A DNA stretch of 59,143 bases from an uncultured Oscillibacter sp. (GCF_910579365.1 NZ_CAJTUX010000011.1:1-59143), one strand, 5' to 3'; numbered from the stretch's first letter, positions 23,995 through 32,688 are shown. A program made the numbers and translations. Notes: a model not told the origin generated them from the letters alone.

Positions 23995-25326
23995 TTAGTT
24001 TTCTTTGGACTCCGGGCGGCTCTTTTTCAGCTCCGCCTCGCCGTCCACCACAACACGGCCTTTCTCTTCTTCCAGCAGTTCCTTGCCCAAAGCGTTCTTG
24101 ACAGCGCGGATCACGTCCATCTTGTCCGGGACGATTTCCCACTCCACCATACCCACAGGGATGAAGGTGTTGGGGGTACCCACCCGGATGATGGGGGACT
24201 TGAGGGCCCCGGCGTCCCGCTCAGTGACCTGCGCGGCGATTTCCGCGCCAAAGCCGCCCCGGACATTGGCCTCGTGGGCAATGACCAGGTGTCCGGTCTT
24301 GCGAACGGAGGCCATCACAGTATCGATGTCAAAGGGAATCAGGGTACGGGGATCAATGACTTCGCAGGAAATGCCCTGCTTTTCCAGGTCCTCGGCAGCG
24401 GCCAGCGCATCCTTGAGCAGCTTGTGCCAGGCTACGATGGTCACATCGGCGCCCTCCCGGCGGACCCGGGCCTGCCCGAAGGGAATCAGAGCGTCTTCCT
24501 CAGCTTCCGGGATGTCGGCCTTCTCGGTGTAGATGGTGGTGCGGCAATCCAGCCAGATCACAGGGTCGTTGTCCCGGATGGCGTACTTCATCATGCCATA
24601 GGCATCCTCCGGGAAAGTAGGCACCGCGATTTTCAGGCCGGGGTAATTCATCAGCCAGCCCTCAATGCACTCGGAGTGGTGCGCGCCGCACTGGGAGCCG
24701 ATTCCCTGGGCCGAGCGGATCACCATGGGGACGGGACACTTCTGGTTGGACAGCCAATACTGCTTGCAGGCGCCGTGGGCGATTTCATTGATGGCCAGCA
24801 CAACGAAGTCCGGATACATAAACTCCACAATGGGACGCAGACCCATCCAGGCGAAGTTCATGGACTCGTAGAGAGAGCCCATCTGCGCCGCGCCGTCGCC
24901 CTGGCAGCTGAACACAACGCCGGGCTTTTTCTGGAGTTTCAGCGCCATGGCCACGCCTGCGTCATAAAGCCAGTCCGCGCCGATGAGGCCGTCAATAGGC
25001 AGCAGGTGCAGGTCCTGGATGTCCTGCTGGTGATAGTCGCCGCCGATTCCCATGTTATAGCCGGTGGTGCGTTCCAGCATACCGGCAACATAGAGCTTCA
25101 TATCGCACATGGTGAAACAGCCGTGGTTGCGGTGATAGGGCTTGATGTAATCGTCAGGCCCGACGAGAGGCATCAGGCCAGCCTCAAACGCTTCCTGATT
25201 GGTGCCGAAGTGGAACATGCCCACCAGCTTGCCCTTTTTGCTCTCGGTGGCGATCTTCTTATCAAAAAGGCGGCACCGCTGCATGATCTTGTACATCTCG
25301 ACAAGCTGTTCTTTGCTGTAGGCCAT
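23995..25326 (-). CDS. 2-oxoacid dehydrogenase E1, hybrid of alpha and beta subunits
   Basis: The 443-residue frame begins as an E1 alpha subunit (SKEQLVEMYKIMQRCRLFDKK, YHRNHGCF, SCQGDGAAQMGSLYESMNFA to about residue 158). It continues directly as an E1 beta subunit (WMGLRPIVEFMYPDF, IGSQCGAHHSECIEGWL, DPRTLIPFD, ANVRGGFG). Family alpha and beta chains are each about 320-340 residues, so the C-terminal half of alpha and the first part of beta are missing. The ThDP motif GDG-x25-NN lacks its NN half. The frame is kept, but an active decarboxylase is unlikely. Confidence 0.85.
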   Translation of the reverse strand: MAYSKEQLVEMYKIMQRCRLFDKKIATESKKGKLVGMFHFGTNQEAFEAGLMPLVGPDDYIKPYHRNHGCFTMCDMKLYVAGMLERTTGYNMGIGGDYHQQDIQDLHLLPIDGLIGADWLYDAGVAMALKLQKKPGVVFSCQGDGAAQMGSLYESMNFAWMGLRPIVEFMYPDFVVLAINEIAHGACKQYWLSNQKCPVPMVIRSAQGIGSQCGAHHSECIEGWLMNYPGLKIAVPTFPEDAYGMMKYAIRDNDPVIWLDCRTTIYTEKADIPEAEEDALIPFGQARVRREGADVTIVAWHKLLKDALAAAEDLEKQGISCEVIDPRTLIPFDIDTVMASVRKTGHLVIAHEANVRGGFGAEIAAQVTERDAGALKSPIIRVGTPNTFIPVGMVEWEIVPDKMDVIRAVKNALGKELLEEEKGRVVVDGEAELKKSRPESKEN

Positions 25327-25360
25327 AGTCGTGTGACTCCTTTCTATAATGGAATTTTGG

Positions 25361-25600
25361 TTAGTCCTCCTCGATGTAGCCGATGACCGCGCCCACGTTG
25401 TAGGTCTCGCCCACCTCGCCGGTGATTTCAGTGATTACTCCGTCATAGAGGGATTCCACCTGGGCGTTCATTTTCTCGGTTTTGATCTCGCAGAGCTCCT
25501 GGTCCTCCTCCACATGGTCGCCCACTTTGACGTGCCATTTCAGGATCTGGCCGGTCTTCATCTCGGAACCCAGCTTGGGGATGTTGATTTCCTGTTTCAT
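25361..25600 (-). CDS. free-standing lipoyl (biotinyl-like) carrier domain
   Basis: The 79-residue product is one lipoyl domain: EINIPKLGSEMKTGQILKWHVKVGDHVEEDQEL, then the hairpin IKTEKMNAQVES in which the Lys of TEKM would carry the lipoate. It ends GETYNVGAVIGYIEED. In this complex the swinging-arm domain is separate from E2, whose own N-terminus lacks one. A lipoate ligase gene lies 4 kb away under the same type of promoter. Confidence 0.92.
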   Translation of the reverse strand: MKQEINIPKLGSEMKTGQILKWHVKVGDHVEEDQELCEIKTEKMNAQVESLYDGVITEITGEVGETYNVGAVIGYIEED

Positions 25601-25672
25601 AACAATTGTTCTCCTTTAAGTCATTTATTGTAGACGGCGCCGCCGTCTTACACACACAATGAAAGCAGATGT

Positions 25673-26038
25673 TTAATCTTTCAGATAAACGGTGATGATT
25701 GCCACCGCTACCACTAAGGTGTCGCCCGCGCCCATAGATGCCACATGAAGCCCCTTCTCGGCGGCTCCACCCAGGACGGGAACTACCTCCACATCTTCAT
25801 AAAAGCTCACCGGCTCCCGGACTTGCTCCAGATCCAGTTTCTCCGGGCAAGGACAGCTGATCTGGACCCGGAGGGCGATACGCTCCGGACCCGCTCCGTG
25901 AATCTCCCGCACACCGGCCATGCAACAGTGGCTCAGGGCATCCTTGACTGCTTTTCGGGCGGCATTGGTCACGTCTCCGCCGTGCAAGTCCACCCCGGTG
26001 CCAATTTCGATCAAATACCGCTGTCTGCCCATACTCAC
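25673..26038 (-). CDS. Lin0512-family protein
   Basis: The 121-residue protein matches the Lin0512 family of short uncharacterised proteins: YLIEIGTGVDLHGGDVTNAARKAVKDALSHCCMAG (residues 8-42) and a C-terminal GDTLVVAVAIITVYL. It overlaps the E2 gene by 4 bases and sits between E2 and the lipoyl carrier. Its position hints at a role in the complex or its substrate, which is not known. Confidence 0.85.
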   Translation of the reverse strand: MSMGRQRYLIEIGTGVDLHGGDVTNAARKAVKDALSHCCMAGVREIHGAGPERIALRVQISCPCPEKLDLEQVREPVSFYEDVEVVPVLGGAAEKGLHVASMGAGDTLVVAVAIITVYLKD

Positions 26039-26769
26039 TCCTCCGGCGCGGGACGCTTATGATACATCCAGGTCCAGGGGTCCTGGAGCACCTTGTCCAG
26101 AGAGGCGAAGAAGCTGACGACCTCCGCTCCATCACACAGGCCATGGTCGATGGTCAAGGCAAAGGTAGTGAGATTGGCGGGGACCACCTCGTCGTTCTCG
26201 TTGAACACAGGCACCCGGCAGTTCCGGCTGATCCCGAAGATTGCGCCCTGGGGCGGGGAGATGAAGGGCTGCTGGCTGTCGATGAGGGACGCGCCCAGGT
26301 TGGAAACCGAGAATGTGCCGCCCTCCAGCTTCACCCGCATGAGCTTGCCCCGCCGGATGTAGTCGTAGGTCTTTTTCAGCTCGGCGGAGATTTCCTCAAT
26401 ATCCTTACGGTCCGCGTGTTCCAGGACCGGCTCCATCAGCGCACCGTTGATGGTGGCCTGTACCGTCAGGTTGATATCCTCGTAATAAATGATCTGCTCT
26501 TTCTGCCGGGAGGCGTTCAGCGCCATGTTTTCCTCCAGGGCACAGGCTGCGGCCTTCACATACAGATCGCCAAAGGAAACCTTGATCCCCTTCTTTTCCA
26601 AGAGCTCTTTTCGGAACGCAATCATCTTGTCCACGTTCAAACGGACCTGTCCTGTTCCCTGGGGATATTCATGCTTGCTGAAAGTCATGCGTTCAGCAAT
26701 CACCTTGCGCATCCCCTCCAGGGGCTTCACCTCTCGGATGAGGCGTCCCAGTTCGTCTTGCTGCGCCAT
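26035..26769 (-). CDS. E2 acyltransferase core of a 2-oxoacid dehydrogenase-type complex
   Basis: The 244-residue product is only the catalytic domain. It opens with EVKPLEGMRKVIAERMTFS, contains FSVSNLGASLIDSQQPFISPPQGAIFGI and ends with TIDHGLCDGAEVVSFF, the DHxxxDG active-site motif with His and Asp kept. Lipoyl and E1/E3-binding domains are absent; the lipoyl domain is encoded two genes on. It is the first gene after a sigma-54 promoter. Acetoin-, pyruvate- or branched-chain-type acyl transfer cannot be decided. Confidence 0.9.
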   Translation of the reverse strand: MAQQDELGRLIREVKPLEGMRKVIAERMTFSKHEYPQGTGQVRLNVDKMIAFRKELLEKKGIKVSFGDLYVKAAACALEENMALNASRQKEQIIYYEDINLTVQATINGALMEPVLEHADRKDIEEISAELKKTYDYIRRGKLMRVKLEGGTFSVSNLGASLIDSQQPFISPPQGAIFGISRNCRVPVFNENDEVVPANLTTFALTIDHGLCDGAEVVSFFASLDKVLQDPWTWMYHKRPAPEE

Positions 26770-26820
26770 ATTTTTTCCTCCTGTTTGTTTTGTCCTTTGG
26801 AAAGGCTTTGCCTGTTATTT

Positions 26821-26837
26821 AAGCAAATTACGTGCCA
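26821..26837 (-). promoter_or_regulatory. sigma-54 promoter of the E2-Lin0512-lipoyl-E1-SDR operon
   Basis: On the minus strand TGGCACGTAATTTGCTT has the GG (-24) and GC (-12) elements at the correct spacing. It lies 52 bases upstream of the E2 start codon. Confidence 0.88.
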
Positions 26838-26849
26838 ACATCTGCGTCC

Positions 26850-26879
26850 TTGACCAAAGCGTCCAAGCTATGCTATAAT
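26850..26879 (+). promoter_or_regulatory. sigma-A promoter of the sigma-54 activator gene
   Basis: TTGACC (26850-26855) and TATAAT (26874-26879), 18 bases apart, face right. They are back to back with the sigma-54 promoter of the E2 operon. Confidence 0.6.
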
Positions 26880-26914
26880 AAAAACGTAAAATTTGACGAA
26901 AAGAGGGGAGGGGA

Positions 26915-28359
26915 ATGATCAATATGGATCTGCCAAATCTTACGCCGGAACAACGCACCTCTCTGCCCCACAGCGCCGCACTGGCCTCGCTGACCCATGT
27001 GCTGGACGCGCTGAACGCCATGGTTTTGGTCCTGGATTCGGAAACCCGCATACGTTTTTTAATCAGGCATACCTGGAAGCCTATGGCGGTCCATTCCTGA
27101 AAGCCGGTATTCCGGCTGAAAGCCTGCTGGACATGCCGATTCCAAGTACAGATGACGTCGGGCCTATCCTGCACACGATCAAAACAGGAAAAGAGCTTCG
27201 AAATCACTATTTTCATGAATTTGAAAACCATTATTCCGGCTTGGCCGATGTGCTTCCCATAGAAACCGACGTATTTTCCGGTGTCATTGTCATCATGCAG
27301 GAAACCAAGCGCCTTCGGGAGATGTCCCGCAAAATCGCCCATTATAAGCAGCTGGCCAGCAGCCTCAAGCAGGAGCTGGATTCCAAGGAACATCTGCTGC
27401 CCAGGTTTCGGAGTATTATTGGTTCCTCCGCCCCCTTTGTGAAGGTCCTGAAAATGGGGGCGCAGGTGGCCTCCGCAAAAAGCTCTGTCTGTATCCTGGG
27501 GGAGAGCGGCACCGGAAAAGAGGTTTTTGCCGAGGCGATCCATTATTCCAGCCCCTTTTCCGAAGGACCGCTTATCAAGGTAAACTGTGCCGCTATTCCG
27601 GAATCTCTGATGGAAAGCGAACTTTTTGGCTACGAAAAGGGTGCGTTTACCGGAGCCAGCGCCAATGGAAACCCTGGAAAATTTGAGCTGGCCAATAACG
27701 GCACCCTGTTTCTGGACGAGGTTGGCGAAATGCCGCTGTCCATGCAGGTCAAGCTCCTCCGGGTTCTTCAGGAACGGGAGGTCACCCGAGTGGGGGGAAA
27801 GAAGTCTATAAAGCTCAATTTTCGTTTGATTACAGCTACAAACCGGAATCTGGAGCAGATGGTAAAGGAGGGTGCTTTCCGGGAGGACTTATATTACCGC
27901 ATCTGCATCATTCCGCTCCATCTTCCACCCCTGCGGGAACGGCGTTCCGACATTCCCCTTTTGGCCCAGGAGTTCCTGTCTACATTGGATATGCCCCAAT
28001 GGAAGGAGCGGCGCTTTTCCGAGGAGGTACAGGAGCGGTTCATGAATTACAGCTGGCCCGGCAACATCCGGGAATTGAAGAACTGTGTGGAACGCATGGC
28101 GATCCTCTGCCCGGAGGAAGAAATCCACGCCGAATATCTCCCTGCGGCCGTCGCAAAGGCGGAAAAGTCCCTGCCCGGCGGGAACGCGGTCCCGGACCTC
28201 AGCCAGTTCAAGCTTCACGAAATTCTGAATAAAGTTGAGTGCGACGCGATCCGCTCTGTTCTCAGCATTACCGGCGGGAACAAAGCAAAGGCGATTGAAA
28301 TACTGGGAATCTCCAAGCGAAATTTTTATTTAAAGCTGGATAAATACGGCCTGCGCTGA
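26915..28359 (+). CDS. sigma-54-dependent transcriptional activator, interrupted by a frameshift
   Basis: Two frames make one protein of about 480 residues. The first (26915, after GAGGGGAGGGGA) encodes a PAS-like start, LTHVLDALNAMVLVLDSETRIR. At the T6 run 27055-27060 it shifts, and the rest continues FFNQAYLEAYGGPFLKAG. The AAA+ domain has GESGTGKE, the sigma-54 loop GAFTGA, LFLDEVGEMP and ATNRNLEQM with FREDLYYRI. The C-terminus is a Fis-type helix-turn-helix (NKAKAIEILGISKRNFYLKL). One extra T would restore the frame. It should activate the four -24/-12 promoters around it. Confidence 0.88.
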
Positions 28360-28365
28360 CACAAA

Positions 28366-28402
28366 ACCCGCTCGAAGGACGTCTTTGAGCGGGCTACTTT
28401 TT
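28366..28402 (+). terminator. terminator after the activator gene
   Basis: CCCGCTCGAAG pairs with CTTTGAGCGGG (one G-T pair) and is followed by CTACTTTTTG. Confidence 0.7.
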
Positions 28403-28408
28403 GCCCGG

Positions 28409-28434
28409 AGTATCCTTTTTAGCCCGTCTTTCCG
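28409..28434 (+). promoter_or_regulatory. 26-base motif shared with the 31.4 kb regulatory region
   Basis: AGTATCCTTTTTAG and its following 12 bases match, at 20 of 26 positions, the reverse complement of 31398-31423. Both copies lie 20-60 bases upstream of sigma-54 promoters, so this could be the activator binding site. Confidence 0.45.
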
Positions 28435-28465
28435 TTCACAATTGCCGGATGTCTTCCAAATGAAC

Positions 28466-28482
28466 TGGCATGAAATTTGCTT
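28466..28482 (+). promoter_or_regulatory. sigma-54 promoter of the hydrolase-lipoate ligase operon
   Basis: TGGCATGAAATTTGCTT carries both -24 GG and -12 GC and lies 24 bases before the start codon at 28507. Confidence 0.85.
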
Positions 28483-28506
28483 TAATATCCAAACAGGAGG
28501 AGATAC

Positions 28507-29307
28507 ATGATGAACACCTGTATTTTTCATTCTGTCAATTCCGGGCTGTATCTCACAGACGGCGTAAACGGACTTTTGGTGGACGGCGTCCACGATGGGC
28601 CAGAGCAGGGATTTTCGCCCATGCCCGCCTTCTTAAAGCGGCAGCTTGCGGAGCACACCGGACTGTTCGCCCATGTGAACAGTGCGCTGTTTACCCATCT
28701 GCACAAAGACCACTATCAAAAAGACGGGGTTGCGGAGCTGCTGCGGACCCTTTGGCCTCCCAAGATATATGGCCCCAGCATGCCGGAGACCTCCGCCGCC
28801 GTCCAGCCTCTTCAAAGCGGCGTCTACTGGGTCCATCTGCCGGGCATTCAGGCGTTTGCGGTGGATACGGTCCATGATGGGGCACAGTACCGGACAGACC
28901 CACATCAGTCTTACTTTGTTTCCATAGGGGGAGAAACCTTTTTCTTTGCCGGAGACGCGGCCTTGTCGCCAGAGGACGCCGACGTCTTCTCAGACATCCG
29001 CACCAGGGGACTCACAGCGGGCTTTTTCAATCTTTACCAGCTGGCCTCTCCTCAAGGGCAGGCTTTTATCCGCTGCTTGAAGCCGGAACGGGTTTTTCTG
29101 ATCCACCTGCCTTTCCGGGAGGATGACCGCTACCATTACCGCAGTCTGGCGAGGCAAATCGCAAAGAATCTGCCGGGAGATATACCGAAGGCGGAAATCC
29201 TGCCGCATATGTCCTGGATCGACGAAAAATCTGCGCCTTATTGGAATACAACTGGAAAGGAGAAGCAAATAAATGAAGATGCGTTTTTTAGAATCGCCCA
29301 GCAATGA
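28507..29307 (+). CDS. metallo-beta-lactamase-fold hydrolase
   Basis: The 266-residue protein has the fold's metal motif THLHKDHY (HxHxDH, about residues 63-70), a second-site segment VDTVHDGAQYRT, FFFAGDAALSPED (Asp ligand, about 140) and HLPFREDDRYHY near the C-terminus. The substrate is not readable; family members cleave esters, thioesters, lactones or phosphodiesters. AGGAGG precedes the start. Its 3' end overlaps the lipoate ligase start by 35 bases, so both are made together under sigma-54 control. Confidence 0.85.
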   Translation: MMNTCIFHSVNSGLYLTDGVNGLLVDGVHDGPEQGFSPMPAFLKRQLAEHTGLFAHVNSALFTHLHKDHYQKDGVAELLRTLWPPKIYGPSMPETSAAVQPLQSGVYWVHLPGIQAFAVDTVHDGAQYRTDPHQSYFVSIGGETFFFAGDAALSPEDADVFSDIRTRGLTAGFFNLYQLASPQGQAFIRCLKPERVFLIHLPFREDDRYHYRSLARQIAKNLPGDIPKAEILPHMSWIDEKSAPYWNTTGKEKQINEDAFFRIAQQ

Positions 29308-30262
29308 TCCCTATTTCAACCTGGCACTGGAGGAATACGTTTTCGAGCATCTGGATCGGAGCTATTCCTATTTCATGCTGTGGCAGAATTTCAACACCAT
29401 TGTAGTGGGAAAATATCAGAACACAGCAGAGGAGATCAACCAGAGCTTCGTAGATGAGCACGGTATCCGAGTGGTACGGCGGCTCTCCGGCGGCGGGGCC
29501 GTTTTCCACGACCGGGGAAATTTGAACTTTACCTTCATCGTCGATCAGGGGAGTAATCCGGATTTTAACTTCAAGGTATTTGTGGAGCCGGTGGTACAGG
29601 CCCTGGATCGGTTTGGTATTCATGCGGAGTTCAATGGCAGAAACGACATCACCATTGATGGGATGAAGTTCTCCGGAAATTCCCAGTACACCCGCCATGG
29701 CCGCCTGCTGCACCATGGCTGCATCATGCTGGATTCCAACCTGACCAATGTGGCGGACGCACTGAAGGTCAAGGACGCCAAATTTGATTCCAAGGCCGTC
29801 AAATCTGTGCGCAGCCGGGTCACCACCATCAACTCCCACGCCTCCGTCCCTATCTCTATGGAGGATTTCAAGCGGGCTCTGACGGAATGCGCCATGGACA
29901 GCGGTGAGCTGGAACCCTATACGCTGACAGAGAAGGACCTGGAGGCCGTCCGGCAGCTCCGGGAGCAGAAGTACTCCACCTGGGAGTGGAACTATGGGCA
30001 GTCTCCCGCCTATGATATGCGCAAGGAAATGAAGTTCCCGGCAGGCTTGATTACCGCCTGCCTGAGCGCGGAGGCTGGAAAAATCAAGGCGCTCCGTTTC
30101 TATGGCGATTTCTTTGGAAACGGCGATCTGGAGGAACTGGAACAGGCTATGGTTGGACTGCCTTTGGACGAACACTTGGAGTCCGCTCTCGAACCCCTGC
30201 ATGTGGAGCGATACATCAGCGGCATCACCGCCGGAGAGTTGGCTCGTCTGCTGCGGTATTAA
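29273..30262 (+). CDS. lplA: lipoate-protein ligase
   Basis: The 329-residue enzyme activates lipoate with ATP and attaches it to a lipoyl-domain lysine. The motifs are FMLWQNFNTIVVGKYQNT, RRLSGGGAVFHDRGNLNFTF (about residues 68-87), DGMKFSGNSQYTRHGRLLHH with the catalytic Lys, and a C-terminal accessory domain of about 80 residues (YDMRKEMKFPAGLITA onward). The likely local substrate is the lipoyl carrier at 25361-25600, controlled by the same type of promoter. Confidence 0.95.
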   Translation: MKMRFLESPSNDPYFNLALEEYVFEHLDRSYSYFMLWQNFNTIVVGKYQNTAEEINQSFVDEHGIRVVRRLSGGGAVFHDRGNLNFTFIVDQGSNPDFNFKVFVEPVVQALDRFGIHAEFNGRNDITIDGMKFSGNSQYTRHGRLLHHGCIMLDSNLTNVADALKVKDAKFDSKAVKSVRSRVTTINSHASVPISMEDFKRALTECAMDSGELEPYTLTEKDLEAVRQLREQKYSTWEWNYGQSPAYDMRKEMKFPAGLITACLSAEAGKIKALRFYGDFFGNGDLEELEQAMVGLPLDEHLESALEPLHVERYISGITAGELARLLRY

Positions 30263-30288
30263 GCAGGATATCCCCCCTCCCCACAGAA

Positions 30289-30340
30289 CAAGACCCTCTC
30301 CAGCGTCCTATCTTTGAGGAACGCTGGAGAGGGTTTTGCC
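30289..30340. terminator. bidirectional terminator between lplA and the phosphotriesterase-family gene
   Basis: AGACCCTCTCCAGCGT and ACGCTGGAGAGGGTTT form a 14-bp core stem around a 14-base loop, with T/A tracts on both sides. Confidence 0.85.
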
Positions 30341-30348
30341 TTGCTTAT

Positions 30349-31323
30349 TTAAGCGCCAAACAATTTCTGGGGATTGTCCGATACCATCGCTTCCACTGCC
30401 TTTTCACTGAGCCCCATCTCCTGGAGCCTGGGGAGAATGTCCTCAAACACATGGGTCCAATTCCAACGAGCCAAATCCTTTGCGTCCTGCTCCGAATAGA
30501 CCCAGGGAGCTCCCAGCATGCGGATGATGCTGTCATGAGAGAGAATCAGCCTGTCTCCGTAGCCGCTGCCCGCCAGCCCCACGATTTCTGCCAGGCGGCG
30601 GCTCTCCGGCAGGGCTCCGGTAAAACCCTGAATGCCCAGACGGTCAAAGCCGCCGTAGACGCCCTGCTCGAAGATGTTCAGAAGTTCGTGCATATCTGTG
30701 CAGTTGTCCAGATGCCCGATCATAATGTGTTCCGGTTTCGCGCCGTAAGCAATCAGACGGCGGGCCTGCTCCGCACCCATTGTGCCGCCCTGGGTATGGG
30801 TGATGATACGAGTCCCGGTTTCCGCAGACACCTGACCCGCCGCCCGGAGAAACAAGTCCTCATATTCCGTGATTTGTCCCGCGCTGGTGGCTACCTTGAT
30901 AACTCCGGTCCGGATGCCGGTATCCCCCACGCCCTGAAGAATTTCCTGGCGCATCATTTCGTAGATTTCCTCTGCCGCGTTTCCGTAAGACATACGGAAT
31001 TTGAAGTACGCAGGCGCACCTTCCCCCTCGTAGTAATAGCCGGAGCTGGCTACGATGTACACGCCGGTCCGCTCCGACACGGCTTTCAGAAAATCCACTT
31101 TCCGTCCGCAGTCAGCCGGAGTGGCGTCGATCACTGTTTGCAGCCCGCAGCGATCCTTGGCATCCAGCAGAACGGCGGCGGCCTGCTCCAGAGTTTCTTC
31201 CCAACGGAATGGAGCTCCGCCTTCCCAGCCGGGATAGCCGAAAAGCACATGCTGGTGGGACAGGCACCGCCCCAGTTGATTCGCCGGAACGGGGCCGGTC
31301 ACGGTTTGAACAGATAGGGCCAT
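30349..31323 (-). CDS. phosphotriesterase-family metal-dependent hydrolase
   Basis: The 324-residue amidohydrolase-superfamily protein resembles the PTE-like lactonases. Metal ligands are visible in order: LSHQHVL (HxH, about residues 22-24), GVIKVATS (bridging Lys, about 140), IITHTQGG (about 173), IMIGHLDNC (about 202) and LILSHDSI (Asp, about 257). Natural members mostly open lactones or cleave sugar-acid esters. It stands alone behind its own sigma-54 promoter, divergent from the alcohol dehydrogenase. The substrate is unknown. Confidence 0.9.
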   Translation of the reverse strand: MALSVQTVTGPVPANQLGRCLSHQHVLFGYPGWEGGAPFRWEETLEQAAAVLLDAKDRCGLQTVIDATPADCGRKVDFLKAVSERTGVYIVASSGYYYEGEGAPAYFKFRMSYGNAAEEIYEMMRQEILQGVGDTGIRTGVIKVATSAGQITEYEDLFLRAAGQVSAETGTRIITHTQGGTMGAEQARRLIAYGAKPEHIMIGHLDNCTDMHELLNIFEQGVYGGFDRLGIQGFTGALPESRRLAEIVGLAGSGYGDRLILSHDSIIRMLGAPWVYSEQDAKDLARWNWTHVFEDILPRLQEMGLSEKAVEAMVSDNPQKLFGA

Positions 31324-31360
31324 AGAATATCCTCCTCATAATTGTAATGTTAGGATATAA

Positions 31361-31377
31361 AAGCAAATTTCGTGCCA
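31361..31377 (-). promoter_or_regulatory. sigma-54 promoter of the phosphotriesterase-family gene
   Basis: On the minus strand TGGCACGAAATTTGCTT carries both elements and lies about 38 bases upstream of the start codon. Confidence 0.88.
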
Positions 31378-31397
31378 GCAGTTTTCGAAAAGCGACG

Positions 31398-31423
31398 CCG
31401 AAAATCCGTCTAAAAAGGAGACT
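31398..31423 (-). promoter_or_regulatory. second copy of the 26-base motif
   Basis: On the minus strand AGTCTCCTTTTTAG plus 12 more bases matches 28409-28434 at 20 of 26 positions. It lies between two divergent sigma-54 promoters and could serve both. Confidence 0.45.
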
Positions 31424-31480
31424 GTGTGCTTTTTTGATACCCAATTCTTGGAATACGCAGGCAAATTCACGGCGAAGAGA

Positions 31481-31497
31481 TGGCACAAAACTTGCTT
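31481..31497 (+). promoter_or_regulatory. sigma-54 promoter of the alcohol dehydrogenase-MFS operon
   Basis: TGGCACAAAACTTGCTT shows -24 GG and -12 GC. The start codon follows 51 bases later. Confidence 0.88.
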
Positions 31498-31548
31498 AAT
31501 AATATTTCAATTCGCTTACCCGCGAAAATAAAAGGGAGGTACTTAGCA

Positions 31549-32673
31549 ATGGAAGGAACAATGCGCGCGTGGATTTTCACTGCCCCTGGAAAGATGGAAA
31601 TGCGGGAGGTTCCAATCCCCAAGATCGGCCCCAAGGATATCCTGTTTAAGGTGTCCTACGCGGCGGTGTGCGGCTCAGACCTGCACGCCTTCGATCATGG
31701 CATGGCGGTCCAGCACTGGCCTATCACCCTTGGCCATGAGTTCACCGGCTATGTGGTCGAAGCCGGCAGTGAGGTCAAGGACATCCCTGTTGGGACGCGC
31801 TTTATGGGCACCAACATCCAATGGTGCGGCGAGTGCCCGGCCTGTAAGTCCGGCAATGTGTTCAGCTGCCCCGACGTGACGAAAAACGGCCTGGGTTTCG
31901 GCGTGGACGGAGTGTTCGCCGAGTACAGCGTTCTGCACAACGCCATGCTGAATGTCAGCGTCTATCCTTTGCCGGATAATGTAAATGATCTGGTGGGCGC
32001 TACCTGCGAACCCATGTGTGTTGGAGCGGGCATGGCCGATGCCCTGGACGTGCAGGACGGGGATCATGTGGTGGTCTATGGCGCGGGAATCATCGGGCAT
32101 GGCATTGTCCAGGCCATTAAGGCCAGGAACCATTGTGAGGTGGCGCTCGTCAACCGGTCCACCTTCCGGTTGAGCCTTGGCAAGGAAAGCGGAGCTGATT
32201 ACGTCATCAGCCCCACGGCGGACAAGCCCGCTATCGACACAATCCGTGAGATTTGGGGTCCCTCCGAATACCCCTATCACTACGGCAAGGACAGCGAAGC
32301 CTGTAATGTGGACATTGTGGTAGAGTGTACCGGAAGCCCCGCCATCGTGGCTGAGTGCTTCCACGTCGTGCGCCAGGGAGGAAAGGTCAGTCTGGTGGCA
32401 AGCTATACCGACGATGCCCGGAGTACTATCGCGCCGGCGGATCTCTTCTATAAGAGCATCAAGCTGGTGGACGGTCTGTGCGGCAATTTCGGGAAGTCTG
32501 TGCAGCTCATGAGTGAGGGCAAATTCAAAACCACTCATCTGATCACTCAGGTCTTCCCCCTGGAGCAGCTGCCCGAGGCCATCACGGCAGCGAAGAAAAC
32601 CTCCAACAGCTGCAAAGTCTGTGTGAAGGTGGACCCCAACGCCCCGGATTATCCTTACAACAAGCAGGATTAA
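31549..32673 (+). CDS. zinc-dependent alcohol dehydrogenase, sorbitol/threonine dehydrogenase type
   Basis: The 374-residue medium-chain dehydrogenase has the catalytic zinc ligands CGSDLHAFDH and LGHEFTG, four structural-zinc cysteines (WCGECPACKSGNVFSC), the EPMCVG segment and the NAD-binding VVVYGAGIIGHGIVQA (about residues 170-190). It oxidises a secondary alcohol or polyol with NAD(P). I chose the ATG at 31549 after GGGAGG, because the upstream in-frame ATG overlaps the sigma-54 promoter. It is followed by a small hairpin and the transporter. Confidence 0.92.
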   Translation: MEGTMRAWIFTAPGKMEMREVPIPKIGPKDILFKVSYAAVCGSDLHAFDHGMAVQHWPITLGHEFTGYVVEAGSEVKDIPVGTRFMGTNIQWCGECPACKSGNVFSCPDVTKNGLGFGVDGVFAEYSVLHNAMLNVSVYPLPDNVNDLVGATCEPMCVGAGMADALDVQDGDHVVVYGAGIIGHGIVQAIKARNHCEVALVNRSTFRLSLGKESGADYVISPTADKPAIDTIREIWGPSEYPYHYGKDSEACNVDIVVECTGSPAIVAECFHVVRQGGKVSLVASYTDDARSTIAPADLFYKSIKLVDGLCGNFGKSVQLMSEGKFKTTHLITQVFPLEQLPEAITAAKKTSNSCKVCVKVDPNAPDYPYNKQD

Positions 32674-32688
32674 ATTGTGTGAACAGCC

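Noticed and set aside
23920..25386. A 488-residue plus-strand frame opposite the E1 gene
   Set aside because: It is antisense of a recognisable enzyme.
26821..26837. Reading the AT-rich spacer at the E2 start as a sigma-A promoter
   Set aside because: No -35/-10 pair faces left here, while the -24/-12 elements match sigma-54 precisely and the neighbouring regulator is of the sigma-54 type.
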